Shown: positions 46,301 through 56,844, counted from the first letter of the stretch. The stretch: 64,000 nt of DNA from Nectonema munidae (GCA_030549495.1 JAUIRK010001035.1:310001-374000); one strand, 5' to 3'. The notes: a model not told the origin generated them from the sequence alone. Numbers and translations are program-made.

Positions 46301-48155
46301 CGGCAAAGTGTTTTGAACCCGGTGAATGAAGTAAGATTTAACAAAAAAGATCATTTTGTATGTAATACTCAAGAGAAAAGAAGAATCCGATGTAGACTTT
46401 GTCACACTATGACACAAACTATGTGTAAAAAGTGTAAGGTGGGTGTACATGTTAAGTGTTTTATAGATTTTCATACAAAATAATTATTTGCCCATACATA
46501 CACACATATATATACATATGTTTATCTTTTTTTTGAATATAATGCATATAAACTGTTTACTTTTTAGTTTTAAAACAGAATAATTGTAATATTAAAAATT
46601 TTCAAAAATTTCTTAGCGATTTTTTGAAATTTTAGAACTTTCAAAAAATGTACCCATATTTGACCAGTGATTCATATATGATAAGGCTGAATTTCCTTGT
46701 GAAAAGACTTCAAAAATTCAAAATTTTTGTATATAATATATTTCTATATTGATTATGATATCTTAAACTGAAAATTATAATATAAAAATTTTTTTTAACA
46801 ATTGTCCTAAATGGCATATAATGCTTCATTGCAAACAGTCAAAAAAGGGTTAATAAATAAAGTCTAAATGAAACTAAATAATTTTAAGTCCTTCATATAA
46901 ATATTTATAGTACTGTACATTCATTGGTTTTTGCTGAAAACTACATAAAACATAGCTCTAGCCCTAACTTTGTGTTGTTAAGGGAGTTATATTTTCTTTT
47001 AATTTACTTAAGATTATTAAGTTTTTTTAATTTATTTACTTTTTTGTATTGCTCAGTTGTTAGTTTTAAGTGTTGCTTTTTTAAATTTGAGTTGATTTAA
47101 AATTATTTTCTTACTGTAAGTATAATTTTGCGGTCAAAATTTATTCTTAGTCGAAATATTTCCTTTGCATATTTTTTTGTGATTAAAAGGTATAGTTTTT
47201 TCTTATAGTGAGAAAATTTCAAAATAATCTACAAAATTTGGAAAAAAAAAATCTAAAATCTTGTAAAATGCCTCAATTTCTCTTGACAAATATTGGTAGC
47301 CATCCTGTTTTATCAGTTAACCCATTAAATATTTAAAAATTCTTTGTGAAAGAAAGCCTTGAATTAGTTTTCAGAATACTTGTCTTCATGGAAGAAGAAG
47401 AATTTATTAAATTACACAAGAAATTATATTTAGTATATAAAATCGAATATTTGTTTTTAAAATGCATAAATATTCACAATTGAAAGTGTTAAATAAAATA
47501 TAGAATTAGCATTTCTATATTGGAAGAACTTTTTTTTTAATTTTACAGGAAAAATATATATAAAATTCATAAAAAAAAAACAAAAAAACATTATGGTCGT
47601 GTAATTTCAAATTCATGATTAATTTTGTGTAATTTCAAAGGGTTAAAAAGACTTAAAAAGTTTTCAATATCTCTATAGCTATGAAACATACTATTTGTGT
47701 AATTTTTAACAAAATCAAATTTTGCCTCATAAAGGGTATATGCTTTCAAAAAGTTTACACCAAATTTCTATACTAGCACTACTACTGATATAGTTACTTA
47801 AAAAAAGTGAAAAAATTTCGACTTTTTTGTGGAAAAGTGTGTAGAGCTCTTTGGAAATGAAAAAGATATAATAAAAAAAAGGAGTGTATTTGTTATAGAA
47901 TAGGATATGCTTTAAAAAAGAAGATTGATAGTAAAAAGTCATATACTCTCTAAAAAGCTGAGCGCCTATTTCTTCTGCTTGTTTATCTATGCTTTTCCAG
48001 GACTTGAAAAGTCGAACTTTATCCTTGGTGCTTAGTCCACTCAACTCTTCTTCCAAGCACTCAACTGTAGTCATTTCACCTTTGGAATCCACATAGAGAA
48101 ATGCAGATGCATTATTTTCCGCGAGAGACTTTTCTTTAGAACTTTTAGAACCCAT
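34248..48155 (-). CDS. Globin B, globin X-like, three exons (47947-48155, 36937-37150, 34248-34373)
   Basis: Joining three minus-strand exons gives a 182-aa globin. The N-terminal tail starts MGSKSSKE and helices A and B follow (KDKVRLFKSWKSI, AEEIGAQLF). Exon 2 has Phe82 (CD1 position), His98 in GHGIVVM (E7) and His130 in ITHKSYP (F8). Exon 3 has KFKEILMIIV and SPELKTIYENFFNHLF. Exon lengths of 209 and 214 nt and intron positions B12.2 and G7.0 are the same as in globin A, so the two are duplicates. Gly2 allows N-myristoylation; Cys3 is absent, unlike A. Donors are GTATAT (intron 1, weak) and GTAAGT (intron 2); acceptors are TTAAG and TTTTTAG. Intron 1 is 10.8 kb and holds two tandem-repeat families, a hAT and a piggyBac. 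Intron 2 (2.6 kb) holds a hAT fragment. A heme-binding role is inferred from the conserved residues. Confidence 0.86.
36130..36660 (+). pseudogene. hAT-like transposase N-terminal fragment
   Basis: The frame reads QQAQLSWKNQRSLPLSIGG, then LYFLVQHNLPRATSDHLTHL, FKNIFLDSKIASSYACAKTK, NPFSIGNDGSNDSG and VKVFDLTPIQ, then stops. The pattern (VxHNxPxxxxDHLxxLFKxIFPDSKIASxxxCxRTKT...NDGSND) is that of a widespread hAT-like protein family in animals. The first catalytic region starts at NDGSNDSG, and the rest of the catalytic domain is not recognisable downstream. It lies antisense in globin B intron 2. Confidence 0.7.
36937..37150 (-). CDS. Globin B exon 2 (helices C-F, both heme histidines)
   Basis: After a TTATTAAG acceptor come one base and 71 open codons, then a consensus GTAAGT donor. 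It aligns without gaps to globin A exon 2. Confidence 0.87.
37190..39200. other. AT-rich interval within globin B intron 1
   Basis: No supported gene. A GC-richer patch at 37650-37740 (CCCAAAGGACAATTCCCAGG) could be a transposon end, but no partner was found. Confidence 0.4.
39205..39340. mobile_element. G-rich inverted-repeat scrap, possible MITE
   Basis: TAACGCCTCCCAAAG at the left and AGGGGGCGTTA at the right form a short inverted repeat. GGGGCG words recur between and beyond (CTAGGGGGCGTTATC, AAGGGGCG). The composition is very unlike its surroundings. The pattern resembles ends of hAT-type non-autonomous elements. Confidence 0.35.
39752..40590 (+). repeat. Tandem repeat array, same family as 17048-17850
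   Basis: The head TTAGTGCTGGGC, then CTCAAGTGCTGGGGGCGTAA, precedes about five units with starts near 39863, 40005, 40147, 40295 and 40438. Intervals are about 142-148 bp. The units carry AAATATGCTGAATTCAG and AACCTGTCAAAAAATTG. Confidence 0.85.
41090..41590 (-). repeat. Inverted part of the same tandem repeat family
   Basis: About three diverged units in the opposite orientation (TTTTTTGACAGGTTTTATTG, GACATGGGCTGTCATAT, CAGTAAACACAG), separated from the direct array by about 500 bp. The direct and inverted arrays form a foldback-like arrangement. Confidence 0.75.
41985..42950 (+). repeat. Second tandem repeat family, about 145-153 bp unit, seven copies
   Basis: The word GATTTGGTATAAAAACATATATTTTATGT-like recurs near 41990, 42137, 42282, 42429, 42581, 42733 and 42886. 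Each is followed by AGAAGTAAACCGCAAATTTG, CACTTATAGGTATTTTCAAA and GAGTCCAGAAATGAAA. Later units are more alike than early ones. Short frames on both strands here are by-products of the repeat. Confidence 0.92.
43340..44800 (+). pseudogene. hAT transposase (BED zinc finger, ZBED5/SCAND3-like), broken
   Basis: A BED-type finger is recognisable at about 43350-43420 (MCLLCEKVFSNEVMK, SRLSEH). After it come the helical and catalytic segments: RRIDEMACNIEETL and LQLDESTLPGNDALLLAYVRF (first Asp region, 43649-43966), then HCVIHRQHLVAKNLNERLHK (the CxxH motif region, 44060-44120). The line HTEVRWLSRENSLKRFYSL follows (44093-44575), with NLQLQGSEVNL and a C-terminal part to 44792. Stops and frame changes interrupt it, so it is dead. 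It ends almost directly against the piggyBac that follows. Confidence 0.82.
44850..46483 (+). pseudogene. piggyBac transposase, broken
   Basis: Fragments in order: an N-terminal stretch with NQLAASAQFDSEN, a core start with QILDILTMFLNIEIRDMFVD (45088-45260), YDSLPRSRLYWDKKED and RRKRFEEIKKYLHMCDNTSL (45300-45470), FHFIDETMIEYFGGHSTKQF with the first Asp, YVCDDFFSSYDLV with the second, and QWVDRMDQNIAQYQVPIRGK with the third. A Cys/His-rich C-terminal domain closes it (CRLCHTMTQTMCKKC, HVKCF). All three catalytic acids are visible but lie across several frames, so the copy is inactive. It lies antisense in globin B intron 1. Confidence 0.85.
46490..47720. other. AT-rich part of globin B intron 1
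   Basis: No genes recognised. AGGGTTAA near 46846 and TTAACCCATTAAA near 47318 resemble piggyBac-type ends but could not be paired with confidence. Confidence 0.4.
47947..48155 (-). CDS. Globin B exon 1 (N-terminal tail, helices A-B)
   Basis: It opens at the ATG 48153-48155. The coding match to globin A ends two bases into codon 70 at a GTATAT donor. The frame stays open further by chance, but those residues resemble no globin. Confidence 0.85.
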
Positions 48156-50229
48156 AGTACACTAACTCCTCATTTCTGGCTAATATAAAGTTTTAATTAG
48201 TGAGCTTTTGAAATCACAATGAAGGAAAATTGGGGTTACTTTCCAAAATATTTGCATGTTATGGAAGGAAGTGTTGCCAGATGATGCGATTTAATTTTTG
48301 GATCTGTCCTACTAAATTATTAATATTGCAATTATGCTAAATTTTAATTTTGCATTTTATTTTGATATTTTAATCGTGAAACTTTTTCATTTACCCATAA
48401 ATTTAATATTATCTGATTGTGTTAAGAGTGTAAGCACAAACCTGTGAATCTGGCGCAATCCATATAACACATTTGTTATTTTGCTAAACCATTCTCAAGT
48501 TGTTTAAAACATTTACTATTTTATTTTATTATCATGATATAAAACATTTTTTAAATTTTTTACTGTTTTTCAAAATTGAACCAATCCTCTTCGAACCACG
48601 ACAACCTTTTGCTTCCATCTCAATTAATGAATTAATTGAACCAATCCTTTTACTCCAAAATCTCAATTATTAAAAAGGCAAACTTGTTTGATATTGATAT
48701 TATTTGTTTTTAAATTAACTTTTAAAAAAAGGATCTTATCCTTAGGAGAACATTTATAAATTTTTACAATTACGAACGATTTTCTCTCAAAAGTTGGACA
48801 AAAAGTCATTGAAAAAATTTTTTTAAATAACAGGTTTATGAAATGAAATAGTGAATTTTGTTGAAGATAAAGACACTTTGAAAGATATTGAGAAGAATAA
48901 TAAAGATATTGGGAACGAGCAGTATTGCATGAAAATGTCACACCAGTGTAACAACTTTTTTCAGAATTCGAAATTAGTTTACGTCTGCGTTTTTATAATA
49001 AGCAAGTGTTTGCTATTTTTGCTTCTTTTTTTATATCTTTTCCTACTTTAGATGAGACGTTTTCGCGCAACACAATGTCACATTTACGGTTCTCAGATGC
49101 AGAAAGGCAACCCTATGGAGGCCAATGTGACAAGGTGACGACAAAGTGACAATACAAAGAAATCAAAATTCTCTGCTTTAATTATAACACAGGCCAATTA
49201 TAACTCGGGTTCGAACCCATAGACCCTTTTTTACACAAAAAAGTAACAAAAATAGATTGAAACATTTTTTGTTACCTAGTCATATTGAAATAAACATTGT
49301 TTTGCTTCTATCATGCCTCTTCACTTCTTCGACAAAATCATCATCATGATCCTTCAGATTATAATATTAAAATAGTTTATGCACATATGACGTATTTGTA
49401 AACTAAGAAAGGGCGGTATACACTAAATTGGGCATTAAATGCTGAAAATGTACCTTCAAACAACAGTTTTTAAGTATTCTGGCGAAATAAAAAGGATTTA
49501 GAGGTTGGATCGAAAGAGACTGCAGCGCTTGATTGGCTTAAATGCTGTAACTTAGGGAAGCAAACTTCGTTTTAAGTTTGTAATATTTGCTTTGTAAATT
49601 AAAATTTCTTACTTGTTCTTTCCTTCACTTTTAAAGCTAATTATGCATTCTAATGCAGAAAGAAAAATACATATCATTAATAATGTACCACCATGGGAAT
49701 AGAGAAATCAATCAATACTTTTGTTTTAGGTTCAATTATTCTCTCCATAGCATGGGATGTTACATCTTGCATAACAAATTTTGCGTTTGCAACTTGAAAC
49801 CAAAAAATGATTTGACAGTAAAATTATGTATTTCATTCAGTATCAAAGGATTACTTTGACGTCTTAAAATATTTACTATATAAACACTTGTCTGTATAGA
49901 TATGTGCAAAAGTTCATTTTTCATTTATCCTTGAAAAAGTACAAGATATGCATTTTAGAGTAACTAACAAGTGGCAATGATTTGATGAGAGAAGGCGCTG
50001 AAACATTTCGCAGACTTAACAAAGTTACGGAGCAAAGTGTGTATTAAAATTCTCTAATTTTGCACTTATTTAGTTAAATTCACTTGAACCCATTTTTTTA
50101 AAAACTAACTTAAATCCTTCTAAGATACCTTTGAATGCTTTAAAATGCACTTGCAAAAGGGTACTACGACATTTTATAAATGGATGTTTCGTCAATGCAA
50201 ATAGATAAATAATGGTCATGCAAGATTTC
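48156..50229. other. AT-rich interval upstream of globin B
   Basis: It should contain the globin B promoter; no reliable motif was seen. GGGTTCGAACCC at about 49207 looks like a tRNA T-arm, but no tRNA fold accompanies it. Confidence 0.4.
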
Positions 50230-50790
50230 TTCTTCTTTGCCTACACCTTGTCCCCAAGTTGCGGGTCGGCGGCTATCATCCCAATCCTCCACTCTTTTCT
50301 GTCCTGAGCATGACATCCTTCCAATCCAATTTCGGCTAGCCTCTTTTTAATTCCATCTTTCCATCCCTTGGAAGGTCGTCCTCTTTTCCTTTTTCCCATT
50401 ATGGGACAATCCATTATTCTGTGGACAGTATCCTTCTTTTCTTTTCTAAGAACATGTACAAACCATTGAAGTCTACTTCGTTCAATCACACTCATCACGC
50501 TAACCATAACCTTACCCTTTTTTCTAACCTCTTCATTCTCCATGTGATCTTTGAGTGACACTCTTATTATTTTCCTCAGCATACTCAATTCGGTTGTTGC
50601 AAATCTATTCTATCTTTCTTACTAAAACTCAGACACTCTGTTCCATATGTCATGGCTGGTTTTATAATTTCTTTATAAATTTTCCCCATTAACTTTATTG
50701 AAAATCTTTTGTCGTACATGATTGCTTGAACTTCTTTCCGCTTCATCCAGCTAGCGTTTATTCCTGCGTCTTACATTTCTAATGTAGTAT
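50230..50790 (-). mobile_element. RTE-type LINE 3' fragment
   Basis: The minus strand first encodes ASWMKRKEVQAIMYDKRFSI, MGKIYKEIIKPAMTYGTECL (about 50770-50610). A 115-codon frame follows (50588-50241) with RSRLQWFVHVLRKEKKD, GKRKRGRPSKGWKDGIKK and HAQDRKEWRIGMIAADPQ. This is the C-terminal signature of RTE-clade ORF2 proteins (RLRWFGHVxR...KRxRGRPKxRW...DRxxWR...ADP). One frame break separates the two parts. The polymerase and endonuclease are missing. Confidence 0.82.
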
Positions 50791-51111
50791 TATCTCTTAG
50801 TGATTCTCATTGAAGCACTTTATCGCAGAATATTTTACTTAAGGTCTTATCTTTATTACTTCCTGTATTATGGTGATATTGTGTATTTTTTCATTTAAAA
50901 AGACGTTAAACTTTACTACTTTTTTTATAAACCATCTTTTCTCAACCTCCGCCTTGAGGGCCGCATGCAGCCTTCAACCTCTTGTTTTGCGGTTCACATA
51001 GCAAAGTTGTTGGAAGAATAGGCTAACAATATCATATTAAAACTGTCAAAATTTGGCAAATTTATTGATTTATATTTATGAATAATATAATAATGACTTT
51101 AGCCAGAAAGT

Positions 51112-51786
51112 CTCTGTTATGTTTTAACAGAGAAAGAAAAGACAGAGTAAAATAAAAGAAGGTATAATTTATTGAAAGCCAAAGAAGAAGTGTAATAAAA
51201 CGTAGAAAGTAAAAGTCTATCCTAGAGGACCAACATGTAGACGCCATCTAGATCAGTTACAACCTCACTGTTCTAACTCAAAAGACGACAACCCGGGAGA
51301 ATATTCACTTTCTTCAAACTGCAACTCTAGGATGCAAGATGTTTAAACCTCTGCAAATCCTTGTGAAGAAAAAGTTGCAACTCAACAGGATGTAATACTT
51401 CAACAATCAGAAACACTCAGAAGATCCCATAGGATAAACAAAGGAATTCCGTCCCGGGGGTTTTCCTTCTCTCCTCAGCTAAGTTGGGAGGTGTTATAAA
51501 AGCTGCTTATGCAATTTGCCTCAGCAACAGTGAAAATTGTTTACCTACTTCCAAAGTGCATGCAAATTATAAAAGGGTTTGCATGAAGCCCTATCAAATC
51601 ACTGGAAATATTTTCTTACAAAAATCCATTCATTTGATTAAGTTTTTTATTGGAAAATTTGCATAGAATCTTTCCAGTGTATAAATACTAGTGTGTTTGG
51701 CAGAACGCACACACTTCTTCTTCGCCTTCCCATAAACTATACCTTCTTTTATTTTACTCTGTCTTTTCTTTCTCTGTTCAAAACAT
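51112..51786. mobile_element. Copia-type LTR retrotransposon fossil, fragmentary
   Basis: A fossil fragment of the Copia family. A short end-of-pol segment (about 51400-51490) is followed by a purine-rich tract and an LTR of about 295 bp (51491 to about 51786). The last part of the LTR occurs again in inverted orientation at 51112-51200, so two copies or a rearranged pair meet here. Gag, protease, integrase and reverse transcriptase are absent. It is broken and looks old to intermediate in age; the two LTR-like stretches differ at several positions over about 60 bp. Confidence 0.5.
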
Positions 51787-51789
51787 TAA

Positions 51790-53480
51790 TTTTATGTATA
51801 TATGCAGCAATTTGTGTCTAATTTAAGTAATTGGAATGATATTTTAAATTAAAATCATTTTTATAAAATCCGATTTTATGCTTTTGGTGAGGCCCTGAAG
51901 TGCAATGTTGGTTCTAAAAAGGTTGAACCACTGAGTTTTAAATAAGTTATGCTATAATTACAGTTCACCAAATTAAATGTTGTATAGCAAATTATTTTAT
52001 TCACAAAAAATACACTCATAACGAAAAAAATTTATTCAAAAAAAATTTCGTAGAAGAAAAGCATGCTTAATTTCAAAGAAAACCCTATACGTAATTCAAA
52101 TTCGTCTAAGAAATTGAATAAGCTGTATTTCTTAGTTGAGGTCTGTCAAAGAGTAGCTTGGTTATGCGGGTTACCCCAAGCAAGTGTTGTAAGGGATTCA
52201 AAAACGATTTCCATCTTTACTACGTTTTATTTTATCGAATCTATGAGTTTAGATTCATCAAGTTCATTCCCATTACTTGAATTATAACATATTCCAATCA
52301 ATACGGTTGTGATTTATTAACATATTTATTAAATATATATATTAGTGATAATTATACAAATGAATAGATAGCAAATTAATTAATTTATTTTTATATACAA
52401 GAAAAAGTAATCATTCAACTTTTTATTTTACATGAATTTCGTATATAAAATTGTATATTAAATTTGATGAACTTCTTTTAAATCGGATTCAATTATCCAG
52501 AACAGTGACACTTTGTAACAAATTGCAAGCATAATCCCATTGTTCTATGCCATTCAAAATTCAGCATAAATCTTGCCCAAGAATTTATTCTTATGGAAGT
52601 GTTCTGTTCGAATGAATCCATATTCCCGGTTCTAACTCTTAAAATTTTGGATTGAAGAATTTAGCAGAAATTTTATTTAATGAAAAACGGAATAAAAATA
52701 TTTGCTTTTGAAATTAAATTAATGAAAAGTAGTTTATATAGATTCTTGAAAAAAAAAATTAATTTTGAAAAATGAATATTGTAAACGAAATAGGTTTACA
52801 ATTTTTTATGGCTTATTAACAATAAAGCCTACAAGTAGTGAGTCCGAAAGATCTTTTCCAATCACGTTAAAACTTCATTTAATACTCTTTGCTTCTTGTT
52901 TAATCAAATCAATTCTAGATGAACTCTAGGATTTATCTTCCGTTGATTGCTCACCAGACATAGATCGAATTGATGTCATTGATGCCTCCATGAACTGGTC
53001 AAAATTTTGGAACCATTCAAAGTATGCGATGCAATAGTGTTTTGCAATACTGTTTGTTTTTGACAGCATGACTGTAATGAATGTACATTGTATAGGTACT
53101 GAAAAGATTTTTGATTCATGATGCGTTTCAAAGGCAGCAGTGCTATGAGTATCTATTTTTGACGTTGAAGGTTGTTAATGAGGTAAATAAGTAGGTGTTG
53201 GTTTACAGAGTTCTATATGGTATTTAAAAGACATATTTTCATGCAATTTGTCTACATCTAAATTTTTAGCTATAATTTCCTTGATAGCATCGTTGTAATA
53301 TCTCTTACTTGACTCATTTGATTCGCATTGTCATTTTGAAATTTTCAGCGCCAGAATTTTGAATACCAATCTTTTCCTTTATTTTTCAATGGAATTTTAT
53401 ATAATAAGGAGACTGTTTTATTTCTTCGAAAAATCGTGTCACATTTGTCCGAAAAGGATTAAGGTAGTTTTATATTAAAT
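51790..53480. other. AT-rich interval without recognised genes
   Basis: No motif-bearing coding stretch or clear repeat seen. Confidence 0.4.
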
Positions 53481-53482
53481 TT

Positions 53483-53737
53483 AGGTGTAGAAAGTTTATA
53501 ACAAATATAAAAAATGGAAGAAAAACTGGACACTTTATTAGTGAATATTGAAAACTTGTTTCGGAGTACAAACTCCTTTTTCAAAGCAAAAAATATAAAT
53601 GATAAAATTGTGAAAATGAGAAGTAAAGAGAATAATTTTACTTTTCTCTTTACATCTTATTTTCACTATTTTATCATTTATATATATTTGCTTTAATTTT
53701 TTTCATTTTTTATATTTGTTATAAACTTTTTACACCT
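53483..53737. mobile_element. Palindromic (foldback) MITE
   Basis: The outer arms match (left AGGTGTAGAAAGTTTATAAC then AAATATAAAAAATGGAA; right, reversed, AGGTGTAAAAAGTTTATAAC then AAATATAAAAAATGAAA). A second inner hairpin pairs ATAAATGATAAAAT..TGAAAATGAGA..GTAAAGAG with its reverse at 53635-53690. The 60-codon frame inside is probably a by-product. No certain target duplication. Confidence 0.7.
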
Positions 53738-54480
53738 CATCTTCAATGGGCATATTTATCATTGTTTCTAAATATTATATTAAATTAGTTCATCTCATCT
53801 GCTTTTTCTCGGATGAACTGGATTATATGATCAATTATGAACAAAAAATTGGTAAAAAATATGTTTTTTAAATGTATCTTTTAATTATTTGCTATTGCCC
53901 CAATAAAATACAATGTCTCTCAGTTAATTATATAGCTCGCAGAAACTAGATAATTTGAAACAACTATCTAATCAACCAACTTACTAACTAATCCACTAAC
54001 TAATTCATTCACTAACTAGAAACATTTCATTGAGGCCCAGTTTTTAGACCCAATTTTCCATTATAAGTTTCTGATAACTAGTTTTCTGGGAGCGAGTTTT
54101 CTCGCAACCAATTTTATCTAGAGAACTTAAAGCTTTCTATCTATTGAAAAAGTTAAGATTTGCGGATATGTGGTACAATTTCAATAAGCTAAAAAAAATT
54201 TGAGATTTTTTAACGAAAAATAGTTGAATAATTTTAATGAATGAAAGACTAGTAAAAACTCGTGTTTAATTCGCTAACGTGGAATATCTGAATCCTAATT
54301 ATAAACTAATATTTTCAGAAAGATAAATTTATATAAGATAAATAGAAGGAATAAAAATGAAGAAATAGTTTCCAGAGGATTAATCTATATACTGGTGGTG
54401 GTATAATATACCACGGTATATTACGCGCTTTGACTACTTTCGTTCACACATTTTTCTATATTTCAATAAATTGTGGTAAA
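53738..54480. other. AT-rich interval with a short ACTAA-rich patch
   Basis: ACTAACTAA words at 53960-54020 resemble the simple repeat at 20393-20670. Otherwise nothing is recognised. Confidence 0.4.
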
Positions 54481-54712
54481 ATGGTGCGGATTAAAGGCGA
54501 GTGTTCCCGGTAAATACACGTACCTTTATCTGGCTAAAATTTGTTATTGTTGAAATATTTTTATTTCAAATAATTCAGACTATGTTAGTGAAATGTAAAA
54601 CAGCTATGAAGTTATATATAGAGGAATAGATATACCATCACATCTATTTTCAACATTATGAATTGGGTGATGTTGGTAAATAGCAAAACGTTCTGGCACA
54701 CCTTGTTCCCAG

Positions 54713-54740
54713 CTCTGCTACTCGATGAACATTTATACAG
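54713..54740 (+). CDS. Candidate microexon of an unrecognised host gene
   Basis: A 28-nt segment follows a good pyrimidine-rich acceptor (CACCTTGTTCCCAG) and precedes a GTGATG donor. In one phase it reads LLLDEHLY plus two bases of an Arg codon. That phase joins exactly to the candidate exon at 54828. No gene recognised. Confidence 0.25.
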
Positions 54741-54827
54741 GTGATGCATGTATAACACAGTCTTTGCATAAATTAAATGCGAATTCGGAACTTCACATGC
54801 ATAAGAGCTTTTGCCTTCCTATTTCAG

Positions 54828-54886
54828 ATCTGATGTTGTAAGCAGACTGCGTAAACACAAAACAAAGTTGGATGATGCTCTGGCAC
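54828..54886 (+). CDS. Candidate exon of an unrecognised host gene
   Basis: A 59-nt segment lies between CTTCCTATTTCAG and a GTAAGA donor. It reads SDVVSRLRKHKTKLDDALA in the phase left by the 54713 microexon, giving a charged helical, possibly coiled-coil stretch. GC content and codon choice are less AT-driven than the flanks. I do not recognise the protein. An ATG-initiated stretch at 54481-54509 (MVRIKGECS) before GTAAAT could be a first exon, but its phase does not fit without a further exon. Confidence 0.28.
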
Positions 54887-55379
54887 GTAAGATACTCTTT
54901 ACACTACACTAATTCTATTCCCACACTAATGCTATCAATACGTTCACACTTTTTAACCTTGATTCAACTGATTTTCTTTTTGAAAGTATAAAACACTTTG
55001 CTATATGTATGGTAATTCATTGATCGAATTATATTATATTATCATCAATTCAAGACCTCAGAATATATCTTTCAAAATTAGTGAAAACTATTGAAACAAA
55101 TTACAGCCAGAACTCCACAATCCGGTTAGAGATAAAACAGAAAACTCGTTATCCGATTGAAATTCATGAGAAACTATTCAAGACCCGAAACAGATAATAA
55201 AATCTCAAGAATTAAAATTTTACAAAAGATGCTTACAAAATCGAATTTAACGAAATTTAAATGATAATTATAAAAAATTGTGTTTTATCTTTGAACTAGG
55301 CTAACCTTTGAGTACGAGAATTTGGAAGAGAAAATTGTCTGCTTTTTTTCACCGAAATTTTATGCATTTAAGGAGTCAA

Positions 55380-55807
55380 CAGGGCCGTATAAAGGGATCG
55401 TGGCGCCCCAGGGCAAAGATCCTGAATGGAGCCCCTCACGCCTTCCTCTTTCTTTTCTCACTCATCCCCACCCTATTCTGGCTTAAAAAGTGATTTAGAA
55501 AAAAAATGCTCACATTTTTATTAAGCCACATAATTCAGATATATACTGACTGAGTCGAAGACTTTCTCCATTAGAGGTTCATTTTTCGTGTTTTGGCAGC
55601 AGCAAAATTATCGATGACTTCGTCAAAATCAACACAATCGAGAACTTCTTTCTCAATGCTCATAAGAGTCAGGCTTTGGAGGCCGGCTTGCGCCATAGTA
55701 CATAGAGTACTTTTAGAAAATTATTAGAAGTGGGGGAAGGGTGAAGGTTAAATTTTCTCTGCCCCCCCCCCCCCATCTTCGGCTCCCCTGGATTCGCGCC
55801 CTTACTG
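55380..55807 (-). mobile_element. Deleted hAT element (DUF4371 type) keeping ends and C-terminal tail
   Basis: The left end is CAGGGCCGTATAAAGGGATC and the reversed right end is CAGTAAGGGCGCGAATCC, with GC-rich subterminal sequence and a poly-C run. Inside, the minus strand at 55696-55571 encodes 41 residues with LQSLTLMSIEKEVLDCVDFD and EVIDNFAAAKTRKM, then a stop. This is the extreme C-terminus of hAT dimerisation domains of the DUF4371/ZMYM1 type. It is thus an internal-deletion derivative related to the element at 1-1642. Confidence 0.65.
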
Positions 55808-56412
55808 CTAGGGCTACATAGTCTACCTGGGACTTTCCATCCCTACTACATACGCCTTCTCGAAGTTTCCTCATTGTCTTGATGCAAATCTTGAAGGGGA
55901 ATTTTTACAGCCCAAGCCTTGTTACCCTAAGATTATTGACTGTGCAATGAATTTATGTTACAATATATAAATCCCATCTGAGTGCCCCACTTGATACGGT
56001 CCTGGGATCAACGTCATTACTCTCCAAACTGCTGTCATAAAGGTCAAGGGTTAATTTTAAAATTATGATAAAATTATTCATTTTAATTTTTAAATGGTTT
56101 CACCATATCAACACCAGTACCTAAAATGTCGACATTACCTTTATTGTTCTTCCCAACACATTCATCATCTCTTTTTATCGCATGACCAAACCTATTATTC
56201 TTTGAACTAACTATATTCCTACAAAATTACTATTACAGATGGATTACTTAGAAAAGCTAGGTGCACATTTCAGAATTGAATAAATTTTGGTGACTCTATT
56301 TTTAGGCTTCCAAAACGTTAATGCGAAAACTTGCAAATTATGATCACAAATATTTTTTATGTTTGTTTAGGCGTATAAAGTTTTAACGGAAGACACTTTT
56401 ATACTAATTCGT

Positions 56413-56536
56413 TTGCAAGAAGACATTTTTAAGTATAAAGGCTCATTATGTAGTATGTTAATTTGTGAATTTTTATTCACTTCATCTCTAGATCGCATTC
56501 AGCAAAAAATAAAAATACTAATAGAGTGTACTAGAT
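56413..56536. other. Open stretch of uncertain nature just left of a MITE
   Basis: A plus-strand frame from about 56370 (YKVLTEDTFILIRLQEDIF) stays open into the MITE at 56537. It could be a host exon or chance; no motif supports either. Confidence 0.2.
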
Positions 56537-56844
56537 CAGCGTTTTTCAAACTTGTTTTACTGCGACCCATAGCAAGAACCACAGTTTGCATCGCGACCCA
56601 TAATACTTAGGTGTAATAAGACAAACTCTGATCACCACGTTCATTTATTCAGCATCGACAATTTATATGTATATTTCTTTTTATGATCTGCACATCGCTT
56701 CATTTATTTGTATGAATAAAATATTAACACTTTTAGATTTTCTTCACTTTGCTCTCCCTTGATGTCCCGTCTTTTTTGTCACGACCCATTTTATTTTTCA
56801 CGCGACCCAGTGAAGGGTCGGGACCCACAGTTTGAATAACGCTG
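56537..56844. mobile_element. hAT-type MITE with 8-bp target duplication
   Basis: The terminal repeats are CAGCGTTTTTCAAACT and, reversed, CAGCGTTATTCAAACTGTGG. GCGACCCA words lie near both ends. The flanks are TACTAGAT (56529-56536) and TACTAGAC (56845-56852), an 8-bp duplication with one difference, as expected for hAT elements. Confidence 0.87.

Noticed and set aside
47318-47645. TTAACCC and GGGTTAA pair as a piggyBac MITE
   Set aside because: Only a few bases agree between the two ends; could be chance.
49195-49235. tRNA-like T-arm GGGTTCGAACCC followed by a T run
   Set aside because: No A-box, D-arm or anticodon stem at the right distance upstream.
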